Under the pieces are notes generated by a model that saw only the letters and a program-made list of their open reading frames with translations, searched no databases and was not told the origin of the DNA. 64,000 nucleotides of DNA, from contig NZ_JAJJWH010000013.1 of NCBI RefSeq assembly GCF_020907245.1, positions 59,872 to 123,871 on the forward strand, written 5' to 3'. The stretch is from Pontibacter harenae. GTDB taxonomy: Bacteria > Bacteroidota > Bacteroidia > Cytophagales > Hymenobacteraceae. Position numbers and translations under genes: made by a program. Shown piece by piece: positions 26,908 through 37,600 of this stretch (positions are counted from its first letter, which is position 1; every line of letters begins with the position of its first letter).

Positions 26908-28749
26908 TTAGAAAAGGATAGAATAAACCAACTTCTCACGAACAGGCACTAGCAGTTCCTGGCGCCCTGCAGAGGTACGCACAACTGGTTTTGCACCAGC
27001 TGCATCGTCTAACCGCACATAATAGGCTTTGCCATCTACTACATACATGCCTTTGCCAGCGTCTTCAATCTTGTCGCCTTCTACCAAACGGGCATACAAA
27101 TTGGCCGCAGGATTTTGCACCGTCAGTTCCCGACGCAGCCCCTGCCCATTCTCTATCACGCTAATGGCATCCTGCACCGTTGCACCGTACACCTGATAAC
27201 TAAAAGTAGGCTCAGATTTTTTGTTCAGGCGATAGCTTTTCGGTTTGAAAGAACTTCCTGCTGTGTCTGGTGCCCAGGCATCTTGCGCTGAAGCCAGGTG
27301 CGCGATGGTTAGCACAGGCATAGCCAGGTGCTGTACCGAACCGAGCGCTTTAGAAGAACCGTCGCCGCGCTCGTGCCACATAGGCGTAGCATCCAGAAAA
27401 CCGCCGCGCCACAGTTGCACAATGGTACCATGGTCCATATCGTAAGTATAATGCAGGTCTGTTGGGCTACCAACAGACACCGCATGTGTTACCCGCTTAT
27501 TACCAGGCAAATCAATGAAGCTGCGCAGTACAGGACGTTCTTTCACATCTACCAGAATAGGATCTACTACATCAGCTAAACCTACTTCTTTGTCGCTGAT
27601 CAGGAATTCGCGCAAACCAGGACCAGAAACTTGTAGCACCAGCGCTGGCTGCGCCCAATCCATGTACTTAGAGTATAGTAGCTCGAACGGTACTTCGCCT
27701 GCAGGCAAGTTTACCGAACCTCCCCCATTCCAGTAGCGCATAGGTGTTGCTTCTTCTCCATTTACACGCACCATACCCGAACCACCTGGTGTAGTGATGT
27801 TGAAGGTATATTCTCCTGGCTCTTTCGCCACAAACGTGCCTCTGTAACGAATCAGATATTGTTTTGCTTTAGCATTGAGACTAGAGGTAAGCATACCTGT
27901 CGGGCCTTCTGCTTCGGGAGGAATGCTATCGTATTGCGGCTCCTGATCGAAGCGGCCACCGTAAATGGTGTACGTCAGGTTCTTTAGCTCTGGGCGAGGT
28001 TTGTTATAGTGGCTCACTTTGATGTTGCGAAACGCCACCGCCCCATGATCACCTTGAATTCGCAGCGGTCCTGTAGGCTTCTCTTTAGTAGAAACAGCGC
28101 CGCGTGTCGGACCGAAAAGCTCCACATTCTCATGTACTGGTACACCGTTCAGTTCCACTCGCAGCAGCTTCGCATTCTCTGTTTTGTTGCCACTCGCATC
28201 GAAGCGCGGAGCCTGAAACGAAATTTTCAGGTGCTGCCATAACCCTGGCGCACGACCTGCATTCTGGCGTGGCGCATAGCCTTGGTAACCCTCCTGCCCT
28301 TTCGGTCTACTTTCATCCCAACGTTCGTACACGCCGCCGTTGCTGCTTGCTGACAGGCCTGTCGTACCCCAATTATCTGCCAGCTGAATTTCGTACAGCC
28401 CCTGCAGGTAAATGCCCGAGTTAGAACCTTTGGCCATCATATAGTCAAGTTCCAGGTCCATGTCGCCATGCTCGAAATCGGTGAAAAGGTCTTTGCCTTT
28501 GTTTCTTTTGGTGGGAGTGTTCACTAAAATACCTTCTCCCCCACTGGTGCTGAGTTTATTTTCTTTGGCAAGGTCAGTGTTAACGTCGCCTGCAATTTGC
28601 CAGCTTTTACCAGGATTTTGAAAAGCCGAAAAGTCTTTGAGCGGAATGGTGTTGGTCTGAGCCTGGGCAGTAGTCGCCAAACCTAGACAAGCCATAAGCG
28701 CAAACGCTTTTCCTCGCTGTGAAAATGATAGAATCTGTTTTGTTAGCAT
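26908..28749 (-). CDS. DUF1080 plus PA14-like domain secreted protein
   Basis: A 613-residue protein with a signal peptide (LGLATTAQAQ, cleavage near residue 31). Residues about 35-245 form a DUF1080-like sandwich (SGIYLQGLYEIQLADNW, GLWQHLKISFQAPRF, GPLRIQGDHGAVAFRNIKV). Residues about 265-380 resemble a PA14-type carbohydrate-binding domain (YLIRYRGTFVAKEPGEYTFNITTPGG, VNGEEATPMRYWNGGG). The last 220 residues (from DVDPILV-like sequence to LVYSILF) match no family I can name; they contain LHYTYDMDHGTIVQLWRGGF. It starts the module, 19 bp ahead of the next gene with no gap for a promoter, so co-transcription is very likely. Confidence 0.8.
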   Translation of the reverse strand: MLTKQILSFSQRGKAFALMACLGLATTAQAQTNTIPLKDFSAFQNPGKSWQIAGDVNTDLAKENKLSTSGGEGILVNTPTKRNKGKDLFTDFEHGDMDLELDYMMAKGSNSGIYLQGLYEIQLADNWGTTGLSASSNGGVYERWDESRPKGQEGYQGYAPRQNAGRAPGLWQHLKISFQAPRFDASGNKTENAKLLRVELNGVPVHENVELFGPTRGAVSTKEKPTGPLRIQGDHGAVAFRNIKVSHYNKPRPELKNLTYTIYGGRFDQEPQYDSIPPEAEGPTGMLTSSLNAKAKQYLIRYRGTFVAKEPGEYTFNITTPGGSGMVRVNGEEATPMRYWNGGGSVNLPAGEVPFELLYSKYMDWAQPALVLQVSGPGLREFLISDKEVGLADVVDPILVDVKERPVLRSFIDLPGNKRVTHAVSVGSPTDLHYTYDMDHGTIVQLWRGGFLDATPMWHERGDGSSKALGSVQHLAMPVLTIAHLASAQDAWAPDTAGSSFKPKSYRLNKKSEPTFSYQVYGATVQDAISVIENGQGLRRELTVQNPAANLYARLVEGDKIEDAGKGMYVVDGKAYYVRLDDAAGAKPVVRTSAGRQELLVPVREKLVYSILF

Positions 28750-28904
28750 ATTATTAAACTATAGCTCTTGTATATTTTATCTGCTGTAAGTTTTAGAGAA
28801 AGCTGAAATAGGTGGTAAAAAGATTCTCTTAATAAAACCGTGATAGTGAAAATTATTTGTGAGTGCTAACTCAATTACAAAGTACGGCTTTATCTATCAA
28901 CTAA

Positions 28905-28943
28905 AAAGGCCACAAGTGTAATTTTGCTACACTTGTGGCCTTT
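28905..28943 (-). terminator. Terminator after the GH2 gene
   Basis: Arms AAAGGCCACAAGTGTA (28905-28920) and its exact complement (28928-28943), 7-nt loop. On the minus strand TTTTTAG follows. It sits 7 bp beyond the GH2 stop. Confidence 0.8.
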
Positions 28944-28949
28944 GCCATA

Positions 28950-31418
28950 CTATTTCAATGTAATGGTGATATCAGCAGGTTCAAGACCTTCTGCAGTTGC
29001 TGTTAACTTTACCTCTCCAGCTTGCTCTTGTGCCTGAAGTATAGCCAGGGCTAAACCATTGAAAGCTGAGCGCTGCTGCGCTTTAAATGTCTCCATACTT
29101 GTCTGAAGTCCATTGTCTACACCTGCTATAAAGGCATTTCCTTCTACATTAAACTTCACCAGATTATTCGCTTTTGGTACCAAGTTTCCGTCTTTGTCAA
29201 CAACCTTTACTGTTATAAAAGAAAGATCTTTACCGTCAGCGTTGATTGTTTTTCTATCCGCCTCCAGCACGATTTTAGCAGGAGCACCCGCTGTTTTAAT
29301 TTCTTTTGTCAGCACTTCTTTTCCATTTTTCCTAGAAACCGCTCTAAGTGTGCCAGGCTGAAAAGGCAGTCGCCACATCACGTGCAGGTCATCACCTTCT
29401 TTCTTTTTCGTGCCTATCGATTTACCGTTCAGGAAGAGTTCTACTTCGTCCGCATTATTATAATAAGCCCATACATCTACTGTTTTTCCTGGCTCCCAGT
29501 TCCAGTGCGGGAACACGTGTAGCACTGGTTCATCTGTCCACTCACTCTTATACATGTAGTAAGTGTCTTTCGGAAAACCAGCCAAATCCACTACACCAAA
29601 ATAGGAGCTGCGGGCAGGCCAGCCATAAGGCGTCGGCTCACCTAAATAGTCGAAACCTGTCCAGATGTACATTCCAGATAAGAAGTCGTGCTTCTTCATT
29701 ACTTTCCAGGTTTCTTCGTGCGTAGAGCCCCAAGGAGCACTTACATTATCGTAAGCAGAAACTGTCAGATCATCATTACCATCATTGAAAGGCAAATCCC
29801 ACCTGTATGGCCAGCGACGAATACTGTCAGAAGGCATATCGTAGCTGCCACGAGTAGCCAAAGCTGATGTTGTTTCGGTAGCAATGAATTTTTGGCCAGG
29901 GAAAGTTTCTGGAAACTTCTCAAAATCCTCGTGGTGATAGTTGAAACCAATTAAATCCAGTTCGCCAGATTTGTAGATCGTGTTGTGTGGGTATGGCTCG
30001 TTCAAACCAGCTGTGATTGGCCTAGTTTTGTCCAGGCTCGTCACAATACCCGCCAATTCGTTGGCTATGGTGGTTCCCTCAGGCTTGTACTGCTCAGGAA
30101 TTTCGTTGCCGATGCTCCAGATAAACACGCTTGGGTGGTTGCGGTCGCGCACGATAAAGTCACGCAGGTCCTGCGCATGCCACTCATCCCATACATGGCT
30201 GTAATCGAACTTACTCTTCTCTTGCTTCCACATATCAAACACCTCGTCCATCACAATAAAGCCCATTTTGTCGCAAAGCTCCAACAGTTCTGGCGCAGGC
30301 GGGTTGTGCGAAGTACGGATACCGTTTACGCCCATGCCACGCAAAATCTCCAGCTGACGCTCCAGGGCACGCACGTTAATGGCTGCTCCCAGCGCACCTA
30401 AATCGTGGTGGTTGCAAACGCCCAAAATTTTCATTTTCTTCCCGTTCAGCGAGAAACCTTCCTTAGCATCAAAATTAAAAAAGCGCAGGCCCACCGGTGT
30501 TTCGTAATTGTCCACCACTTTGCCATCCTGCTCAACCAGTGTCACTACCTTATACATGTTGGGCGCTTCTACCGACCAAAGCTCTGGATTCTGCACCGTC
30601 AGTTCCTGGTTAAACTCGTTTTCTTCCCCGTTCAGTTGTATAGCTTCTGATGTTACTCTTGATACCTCAACACCTGTAGCATTGTAGATAATATTGGTGA
30701 GGGAGAAAGGCCCCAGTTGCTGCGCACGATTGTTTATTTTGGTGTTGATGGCCACTTTTGCGGCCTGCTTACTAACTTCTGGCGTTGTTACATAGGTACC
30801 CCAATGCGCCACGTGCACAGGGTTTACCTTCGTGAGCCATACATTGCGGTAGATGCCAGAGCCAGAATACCAGCGGGAGTTCGGCTGCTGTGAGTTATTC
30901 ACTTTTACGGCAATCACGTTTTCGGCATTGCCATACTTCAGGTGTGGCGTTAAATCGTAGCGGAACGAGATGTAGCCGTTTGGCCGTTTGCCAAGGCTCT
31001 GCCCATTAATCCAAACTTCGCTGTTGCTATACACACCGTCAAAATCGATGTAAAAGATTTTGCCTTTTTCTTCTTCGCTAACCGTAAAGGTTTTTCTGTA
31101 CCAACCAATACCGCCAGGCAAAGCACCACCACCTGCGCCTGCAGGGTTTTTCTCACTAAACTCACCTTCTATGCTCCAGTCGTGCGGCAGGTTTAGCGTA
31201 CGCCAACCAGATGAGTTGAACTCTGGGTTCTGCGCATTCTGCTGCTCGCCTAAGTTAAACGACCAGCCTTTGGTAAAATCGGCTCTTTCGCGCACCTGCT
31301 GCTCTTCGCCTGCAGAGGGATTAAAAAGAGACTTGCAAGAGTAGAAACCAAATAGGGCTACAAGCAGAAGGGCAAACCTATAGCCGTTTGCGGTGGCTCT
31401 TTTGAAGTTTTTATACAT
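28950..31418 (-). CDS. GH2 beta-galactosidase
   Basis: An 822-residue protein with a lipoprotein-like signal (GFYSC). Domain order: sugar-binding sandwich (LNLPHDWSIEGEFSEKNPAG), Ig-like domain, TIM barrel (KILGVCNHHDLGALG, GINGIRTSHNPP-type motif read here as GVNGIRTSHNPPAPE), a DUF4982-like domain and a C-terminal invasin-like Ig domain (KIVLEADRKTINADGKDLSF). The acid/base is Glu439 (IWSIGNEIPEQ) and the nucleophile Glu515 (FIATETTSA). The DUF4982 region and NHHD motif favour beta-galactosidase over beta-mannosidase or glucuronidase. In this context it would remove galactose capping the xylose side chains of xyloglucan. Flanked by terminators on both sides, so it is a single-gene transcript. 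Confidence 0.92.
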   Translation of the reverse strand: MYKNFKRATANGYRFALLLVALFGFYSCKSLFNPSAGEEQQVRERADFTKGWSFNLGEQQNAQNPEFNSSGWRTLNLPHDWSIEGEFSEKNPAGAGGGALPGGIGWYRKTFTVSEEEKGKIFYIDFDGVYSNSEVWINGQSLGKRPNGYISFRYDLTPHLKYGNAENVIAVKVNNSQQPNSRWYSGSGIYRNVWLTKVNPVHVAHWGTYVTTPEVSKQAAKVAINTKINNRAQQLGPFSLTNIIYNATGVEVSRVTSEAIQLNGEENEFNQELTVQNPELWSVEAPNMYKVVTLVEQDGKVVDNYETPVGLRFFNFDAKEGFSLNGKKMKILGVCNHHDLGALGAAINVRALERQLEILRGMGVNGIRTSHNPPAPELLELCDKMGFIVMDEVFDMWKQEKSKFDYSHVWDEWHAQDLRDFIVRDRNHPSVFIWSIGNEIPEQYKPEGTTIANELAGIVTSLDKTRPITAGLNEPYPHNTIYKSGELDLIGFNYHHEDFEKFPETFPGQKFIATETTSALATRGSYDMPSDSIRRWPYRWDLPFNDGNDDLTVSAYDNVSAPWGSTHEETWKVMKKHDFLSGMYIWTGFDYLGEPTPYGWPARSSYFGVVDLAGFPKDTYYMYKSEWTDEPVLHVFPHWNWEPGKTVDVWAYYNNADEVELFLNGKSIGTKKKEGDDLHVMWRLPFQPGTLRAVSRKNGKEVLTKEIKTAGAPAKIVLEADRKTINADGKDLSFITVKVVDKDGNLVPKANNLVKFNVEGNAFIAGVDNGLQTSMETFKAQQRSAFNGLALAILQAQEQAGEVKLTATAEGLEPADITITLK

Positions 31419-31495
31419 CGTTAAAACAGAAAATTAAACCAAGTATAGTGGCAAAATTCAATAAATTATAAAGCTGTAAAATTAGTTTTACTAAA

Positions 31496-31531
31496 CACAA
31501 ACAACTCCAGTAAGTCGTGGAGTTGTTTGTG
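31496..31531 (-). terminator. Terminator of the GH31-susCD-SGBP operon
   Basis: Arms CACAAACAACTCCA (31496-31509) and its exact complement (31518-31531), 8-nt loop, 20 bp beyond the stop codon at 31552. Confidence 0.75.
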
Positions 31532-31551
31532 CAGTTCAAATAAAAGTTCAC

Positions 31552-32937
31552 TTAGGGAATTACATAATGGAACGCCAGCCACTCATCTTTACTAGCATCG
31601 TAGCTTGTGCCAAACCAGACTCCTTTGCTTTCGAACTCACCAGGGAAAGCCTTTACAACTTTTATGGTATTGGTAGTCGGATTCATCCAACTGTCTGGGT
31701 TCTGAATTAAGGTATTGTTGTTTAGTGTAATGGTATTCTCTTCTTCGTTAATGGTGAAAGTGCCTGTGGTAGTTACACCATTCTGAGATCTGGTGTAGTT
31801 CTGGGTTCCTCCAAAACGGTCGAAACGAATCCAGGAATCTTCTGCTGCAGCATCCCAAGAGTTATTCCAGCCCCAGTCTCTGGAGTCACCACTAGAAGTA
31901 GTCCAGCCTTTGCCAGCGGCAATCCAATCTACAGGGTTGCCTGCTGCATCTAAAGTCCAAACTCTACCAGAAGAAGGACCACCAGTAAGCATAGCTAATA
32001 GCTCTCCTTGCGTAAATTCAGGGTCAAATCCTTCGTCTGGCCCTGTTTCCTCAGGCTCTTCTGGCACCCAGTTGTCGGCATATTCTTTCGACACAAAGTT
32101 GTAAACCAAAAGCGCAGCGCCTTCGCAGCTATTTTTACGCATTACGGCAAACTGCATGGCATCTTCTGTTAAAGATATAAGGCGTATGCTTCCCCAGTCG
32201 TCTACGCAGCCATCGCGGCTAGCATCATGAAGCGGTGTTGCATCTGTTAGTGACAGTGTTTTTGTGTTTACATCCAGGAAGAAAGTACCAGTCTCAGTTC
32301 CTCTTGATGGCAGCATCAGGTGGTTAACAGTTACATAAGGGCCACCTTTCAGGCTAAAGGTCATGGTGCCGTAATCTCCGTTTGGCATCAGCCAGGTGTT
32401 ATCAGCATAAACCGGGTTCCAATTCCAGCAGTCTCCTCCTTCGTTCATGCAGGCTCCCTGCCAGCCATTCTCCGTCCCGTAGAAGTACAAAGGCCCATCA
32501 AAGTACTTTGCTTCGATGTCTAGTATCCAAGTCTTCTCTTCACCAACGCCACCTGTAAGTGCAGTCCAAAGCGGGTCGTTTACATAGTTCAGGTTATCTT
32601 CTGTTACCTGTATGGTTACAGGATCCATTTGTACCACGCCACCCGCTGTCATCACCGATAACTTAATTTGGTATTCACCCTGAAAGGCAAACTTTACGGT
32701 ATCGATGGCGCGATTTGAGCGGCCTGTGCCGTAGTCCCAAATGGCAACCGTTCCTGGTGTTTCGTTTATCAGGATTACTGTGTTACCTCCTTCGTCTATA
32801 GATCTGTCCTGTATAACACTAAATTTTATTTCATCCTTGTCGAGCATTCTGCCCAACTCGTAGCTATCGTGCTCACAAGATGTTATCAGAAACATCGGGA
32901 TGAGCAGTAAATACCATAGTATTTTAAAGTTTTTCAT
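31552..32937 (-). CDS. PKD-like surface glycan-binding lipoprotein (SGBP)
   Basis: A 461-residue protein with a lipoprotein signal (FLITSC, Cys21) followed by EHDSYELG. Residues about 30-110 form a PKD-like domain (GTVAIWDYGTGRSNRAIDTVKFAFQGEYQIKLSV, where the tyrosine/tryptophan core is clear). Two similar Trp-rich lectin-like domains follow (starting LWTALTGGVGEEKTWILD and LLAMLTGGPSSGRVWTLDAAG), each with WNW or WGWNNSW clusters suited to stacking on sugar rings. This internal duplication is visible by eye. As third member of the second susCD set it should recruit polysaccharide at the surface. No enzymatic residues seen. The ligand is probably xyloglucan, by context only. Confidence 0.8.
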   Translation of the reverse strand: MKNFKILWYLLLIPMFLITSCEHDSYELGRMLDKDEIKFSVIQDRSIDEGGNTVILINETPGTVAIWDYGTGRSNRAIDTVKFAFQGEYQIKLSVMTAGGVVQMDPVTIQVTEDNLNYVNDPLWTALTGGVGEEKTWILDIEAKYFDGPLYFYGTENGWQGACMNEGGDCWNWNPVYADNTWLMPNGDYGTMTFSLKGGPYVTVNHLMLPSRGTETGTFFLDVNTKTLSLTDATPLHDASRDGCVDDWGSIRLISLTEDAMQFAVMRKNSCEGAALLVYNFVSKEYADNWVPEEPEETGPDEGFDPEFTQGELLAMLTGGPSSGRVWTLDAAGNPVDWIAAGKGWTTSSGDSRDWGWNNSWDAAAEDSWIRFDRFGGTQNYTRSQNGVTTTGTFTINEEENTITLNNNTLIQNPDSWMNPTTNTIKVVKAFPGEFESKGVWFGTSYDASKDEWLAFHYVIP

Positions 32938-33065
32938 CTGTATAAAAATTAAAAATGGCTGGATAGAATACTGTGCAGAAACAGTCAGATTTTGAACGCA
33001 TGTACAAATATTCCACCTATTGTTTCAGCACAATGCTCCTATTCTCTTGCTAAATTAGATAATGC

Positions 33066-34658
33066 TTACCAACCAGTGTTTTGTACCAAAACACCATTAG
33101 ACAAGGTTATCTGATTAAATGGTATTTGCTGCAAACCACGTGTTTCCTGTATATGGCTGGCAGAGATCGTCTTGGTAATATCTGTGCCACCACTTTGCAG
33201 TGTCGTCGTTTCGGCAATAGTAGCGGCGGCAACATCAACTCCCTGGCGCAACAGGTCCCAGTAACGTAAGCCTTCAAAAGCAAACTCCAGGCGTCGCTCT
33301 TCCATGATGTTTTCCATGTTCACAGCTAGTGGCGTAAAATCATCCTGGTAAGCACGTCTTCTCACCATATCGAAGTAAGACTGCGCATTAGGGCTACCCA
33401 GTTCAGCAGCCATCAGCAGCACATCGGCATAGCGGATAGAGAAGAAATCCTGGTACTGGCCGATCATAAAGTTAGTAGCACCACTGTTAACAGGTATACT
33501 GTTACCGTTTTCGTCTACCATCGGAGTATACTTCTTTATATAATAGCCTGTGTACTCTCTTTGCTTAGCCTCGTTCTCGAAAGGAATTTCTTCCTCCTCA
33601 ATAGCGATAATGGAGGCTGCTCTGCGTGTGTCTTCTTCGCTGTAGGCATTCCACAGCCTTGGGTTAACAGTTCCTCCGCCCCATCCGTTGCCGTAAGGGT
33701 AGCTTGCGAACTCGCGCATACCCAGCATTACCATCCAATGGTTACCATCGGTATTGCCATTATAGTCGCTTGTATAAGTGTAGCGAACTGCGAACACAAC
33801 TTCTTTGTTAGCTTCGCCTGCATAGTTTTGCAGCGACGCCGCTGGCCACAGGCTGGCAAAATTTTCAACAAGCCCATGTCCACTGTTTGCGATAACATCT
33901 TCCAGATAAGCCAAGGCCTGCGTTTTGTTCACCACACCTGCCAGATCAGGCTGGTTGTAGTATCCAGTATAGTATAGGTACACACGGCCGATCAAAGATT
34001 CAGCAGCCCACTTTGTTACGCGCCCGTAAGTAGCTGGCGACTGGGCAGTGTAAGGCACATCTTCCAGGTTTTCAGCAGCAAAAACCAAATCTTCAGCTAT
34101 TACTGCATACACCTCTTCAGGAGAAGACTGTGGTATGTTTTCACGACTTGGTTCGGTTAGCAACGGAATATTTCCCCACAGCCTTACCATATCGAAGTAC
34201 AAAAACGCTCGCAGGAACCTGGCTTCTGCCTCATAAGTGGCTCTCAGTTCTTCATTACCAGCCCAATCTATCTGGTCAAGCTTTGTAATGAGCATGTTAC
34301 AGCGATAAATTGCCCTGTAGTATGCGCTCCAGTTAGCACCAAAAAGGTTTTGGTCTGACGGTGAACGCAACCTGTTAAACTCGTCCAGCATTTGGTAGCC
34401 AAATCCGTCGGAGTTACCAGTGCCTCCAAAAGCGTTATCAGACATTATTTCAGACGCAACAGGAAAGCTCACTCCTTCTGCCCAAACTGTTTGTAAACCA
34501 TCGTAGCAGCCAACTAATGCTCTGTATGCATCTTCAGGGGTTCTGTAAAAATTTTCTTCCGTTACAGAAGTTATGGGTTCTGCATCCAGGAACTCATCAC
34601 CGCAAGAGCCTAATGACAATAATCCTAATGAGAGTAAAAGTATATTTAACTTTTTCAT
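33066..34658 (-). CDS. SusD/RagB-family nutrient-binding lipoprotein (second pair)
   Basis: A 530-residue protein with lipoprotein signal LSLGSC (Cys19) and SusD start GDEFLDAEPITSVTEENFYRTPEDAYRALVGCYDGL. TPR-like helices (EARFLRAFLYFDMVRLWGNIPL, AAESLIGRVYLYYTGY) and the C-terminal RagB region (FFSIRYADVLLMAAELG, ERRLEFAFEGLRYWDLLRQG) are clear. It lies 19 bp after susC and 128 bp before the SGBP gene. Confidence 0.95.
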   Translation of the reverse strand: MKKLNILLLSLGLLSLGSCGDEFLDAEPITSVTEENFYRTPEDAYRALVGCYDGLQTVWAEGVSFPVASEIMSDNAFGGTGNSDGFGYQMLDEFNRLRSPSDQNLFGANWSAYYRAIYRCNMLITKLDQIDWAGNEELRATYEAEARFLRAFLYFDMVRLWGNIPLLTEPSRENIPQSSPEEVYAVIAEDLVFAAENLEDVPYTAQSPATYGRVTKWAAESLIGRVYLYYTGYYNQPDLAGVVNKTQALAYLEDVIANSGHGLVENFASLWPAASLQNYAGEANKEVVFAVRYTYTSDYNGNTDGNHWMVMLGMREFASYPYGNGWGGGTVNPRLWNAYSEEDTRRAASIIAIEEEEIPFENEAKQREYTGYYIKKYTPMVDENGNSIPVNSGATNFMIGQYQDFFSIRYADVLLMAAELGSPNAQSYFDMVRRRAYQDDFTPLAVNMENIMEERRLEFAFEGLRYWDLLRQGVDVAAATIAETTTLQSGGTDITKTISASHIQETRGLQQIPFNQITLSNGVLVQNTGW

Positions 34659-34677
34659 ACTTGCTTATTCAAAAATT

Positions 34678-37600
34678 TTAGAATCTGATATTTGCACCAA
34701 TCATGGTTGTTCTTGGCCTTGGGTAGTAGCCTAAATCTACGCCCTGCGCAAAACCAATGGAGTAACCAATTTCTGGATCCATACCGTTGTATCTGGTAAA
34801 GGTGTACAGGTTCTGCACCGAAGCATACAACCTCACTTGCTTCACAAAACCTTTGTTGATCAGTTTTCCAAAGTCGTAACCCAATGTCACGTTGCTGATT
34901 CTAAGGAAATCGCCATCGTGTATGTACAGGTCTGAGAAGTTCGTCCAGTTACGGTTATCCTCTGTTACACGCGGTATGGTGTTAGAAGAACCTGGCCCGT
35001 ACCAACGATCTAGAATAGAGGAAGAAAAGTTAGCAAATTGGTTCGCCTGGTTACGGTAAGACTGTACAATGTCGTTACCAGCAACGCCTGAAGCAAGCAC
35101 TGACAAATCAAACCCTTTGTAGTTAGCAGATAAAGTCGCACCGAAAGTATACTCAGGATTCGGATTACCAATCATGGTTCTGTCCTGGTCATTGATAACG
35201 CCATCGCTGTTCTGATCCACGTATCTTACATCGCCTGGCTGTGCACTTGGCTGAATAATTCTGCCTTCACCTGTACGATAAGAGTTAACTTCTTCTTCTG
35301 TCTGGAAAATACCAGCTGTTTCCAAGCCCCAGAAGTAACCAATAGGGAATCCGTTCTGTGCTCTGTAGAATTCTAAGGAGTTATCAAAAAGCTGATTTAC
35401 ATCGCCGTGTACAATACCATCAGCAGTTGGAATCTCGCCTACCTTGTTTTTATTATAGGCACCGTTCAGACCTACAGAATAGTTAAAATCACCAATGTTA
35501 TCGTTATAAGAAATAGCAAGTTCCACACCCGAGTTTCTTACATTACCACCGTTGATATAAGGCGGCTGAGCACCCGCTGTAGCCAAAACAGGAGCTTGAA
35601 TCAACCAGTCTTTGGTTAGCTTATCATACCAGTCGAAAGTTAAGGTCAATTTGTTGTTTAAAAGGTAGGCATCAAAACCTATATCGGTTTGCTGAGATGT
35701 TTCCCACTGCAGGTTCAAGTTGCTTAGCCTGCTTGGGTACGCACCAGGTGTTAAGAGTGCATCTCCAGGTACTAAAGCTCCTTCGCCAGGGCCGAATGTA
35801 TAGTTAGTATTGCGGAAATCGACCTGCGCCATGTATCTGAACGGAGGAATGCTTTGGTTACCTACTTGTCCCCAGCTAGCTCTTAGCTTAAAGTAATTTA
35901 GCCATTCCACCGAATTTTGCATGAAAGCCTCCTCAGACACAACCCAACCAGCCGAAACAGAAGGGAAGTAGCCCCACTGGTTGCCTGGCGCAAACCTGGA
36001 AGAACCGTCGGCACGGAAAGTGGTATTTAAAAGGTACTTTTCTTTGTAGTTATAGTTTAACCTACCGAAATAAGACATCCTTCTGTCCATATCGTAAGGT
36101 GCGCCGCTTAAATCAATATTGACACCATCTGCGTTGGTAGCGTTGTTTAGCCAGGCATGCTCTAAGTCGTTAAAAGTAAGGTGCGTGTTGCTGCCATAAA
36201 TGCTGGAGCCATCGTTTTGGAATGCAGAAGAACCCAACATCACTTCGAAGTTATGGTCTTGCCCCGCATAGAAGTTATAGGTTAACAAGTTGTCCCAAAG
36301 AATTGACCTGCCTTTGTTAAGCGATTGGCTTGCTCTTGTAAAATCGTTGAAAGCATAGATAGAAAGCCTGTAAGTTGGTGTGAAAGAACGGCTCTCTCCT
36401 GCCGAGTAATCCATACCAAGGCTTGTTCTGAATCTTAGGTTCTTGATAGGTTCAATGGTTAAGTAAACATCACCTAGCAGCCTTTGGTTGTTTCTTCTGT
36501 TCTGGTTGCTGTATACCATTTGGGCATACGGGTTAGCTTCGGCACCACCAGCCCAAGCAGCGTTTGAGTTGTCCCAGAAATTACCATCAGCATCGTACAT
36601 AGGCACAAACGGACTGGTATTAAAAGCACCTCTTAAAGAGTTGTTGTACTGGTTACCAACACCTATACCATTGTTCTGGATGTAAGCAAACGTAAGGTGC
36701 TCACCCATCTTTACAATATCTTTGTAAATGTTATGTTCGGAGTTAATTCTGAAGTTGTAGCGCTCGTAAAATGAAAGATCCTTACCTCCTACAATACCTT
36801 CTTGTGAGGTATAAGAAAGCGATGTAGAGAAAACCGAACCTTCTTTTGAGCCTTGAGCACCCAGCGAGTAGTTTTGGGTAATGGCATTGTCTACAAACAT
36901 TTCATCCAACCAGTTTGTGCCTTCACCCATGGCTGCGATTTCATCATTTGTAAAGCGTGGCAGTCTACCTGAATTAACCATAGCTTCGTTCATGATCGTT
37001 GCATACTCACGGGAGTTTAGCATATCATGTGTTCTGGCCACGTTCTGCACGCCATAATATGTATCGAACGTGATTTGAGCTGGCTGACCTGCTTTTCCCT
37101 GTCTTGTAGTAATAAGCACCACACCGTTTGCAGCCTGTGAACCATAAATGGCTGCAGATGCAGCATCTTTTAAGATATCTATTGACTGAATGTCAGCTGG
37201 GTTCAGGTAGGAAATATCTCCCGTTAGCACCCCGTCCACCACATACAGCGGGCCAGAGTCGCCTATGGTACCCAAACCACGGACAACAACTCTCATGCCT
37301 TCGCCAGGCTGGCCAGAAGTTGAGGAAATCTGCACACCTGGCGCCTGCCCTTGTAAGGCTTGCAAGGCATTGGTAGTACTTTGCTTTTGCAGGTCCTCGC
37401 CCGCTACCTGTGTAGTGGCACCTGTTACAAGCTTTTTCTTTTGTACGCCGTAGCCTACTACCACTACTTCTTCCAGGGCTTTAACATCCTCTCCTAGCGC
37501 CACATTTACTTCAGCTCTGTTGTTCAAAGGTACTTCCTGCGTTTCGAAACCTGTAAACGAGAAAAGTAAGGTAACGTCTCCTGAAGGCACGTTTAATTGA

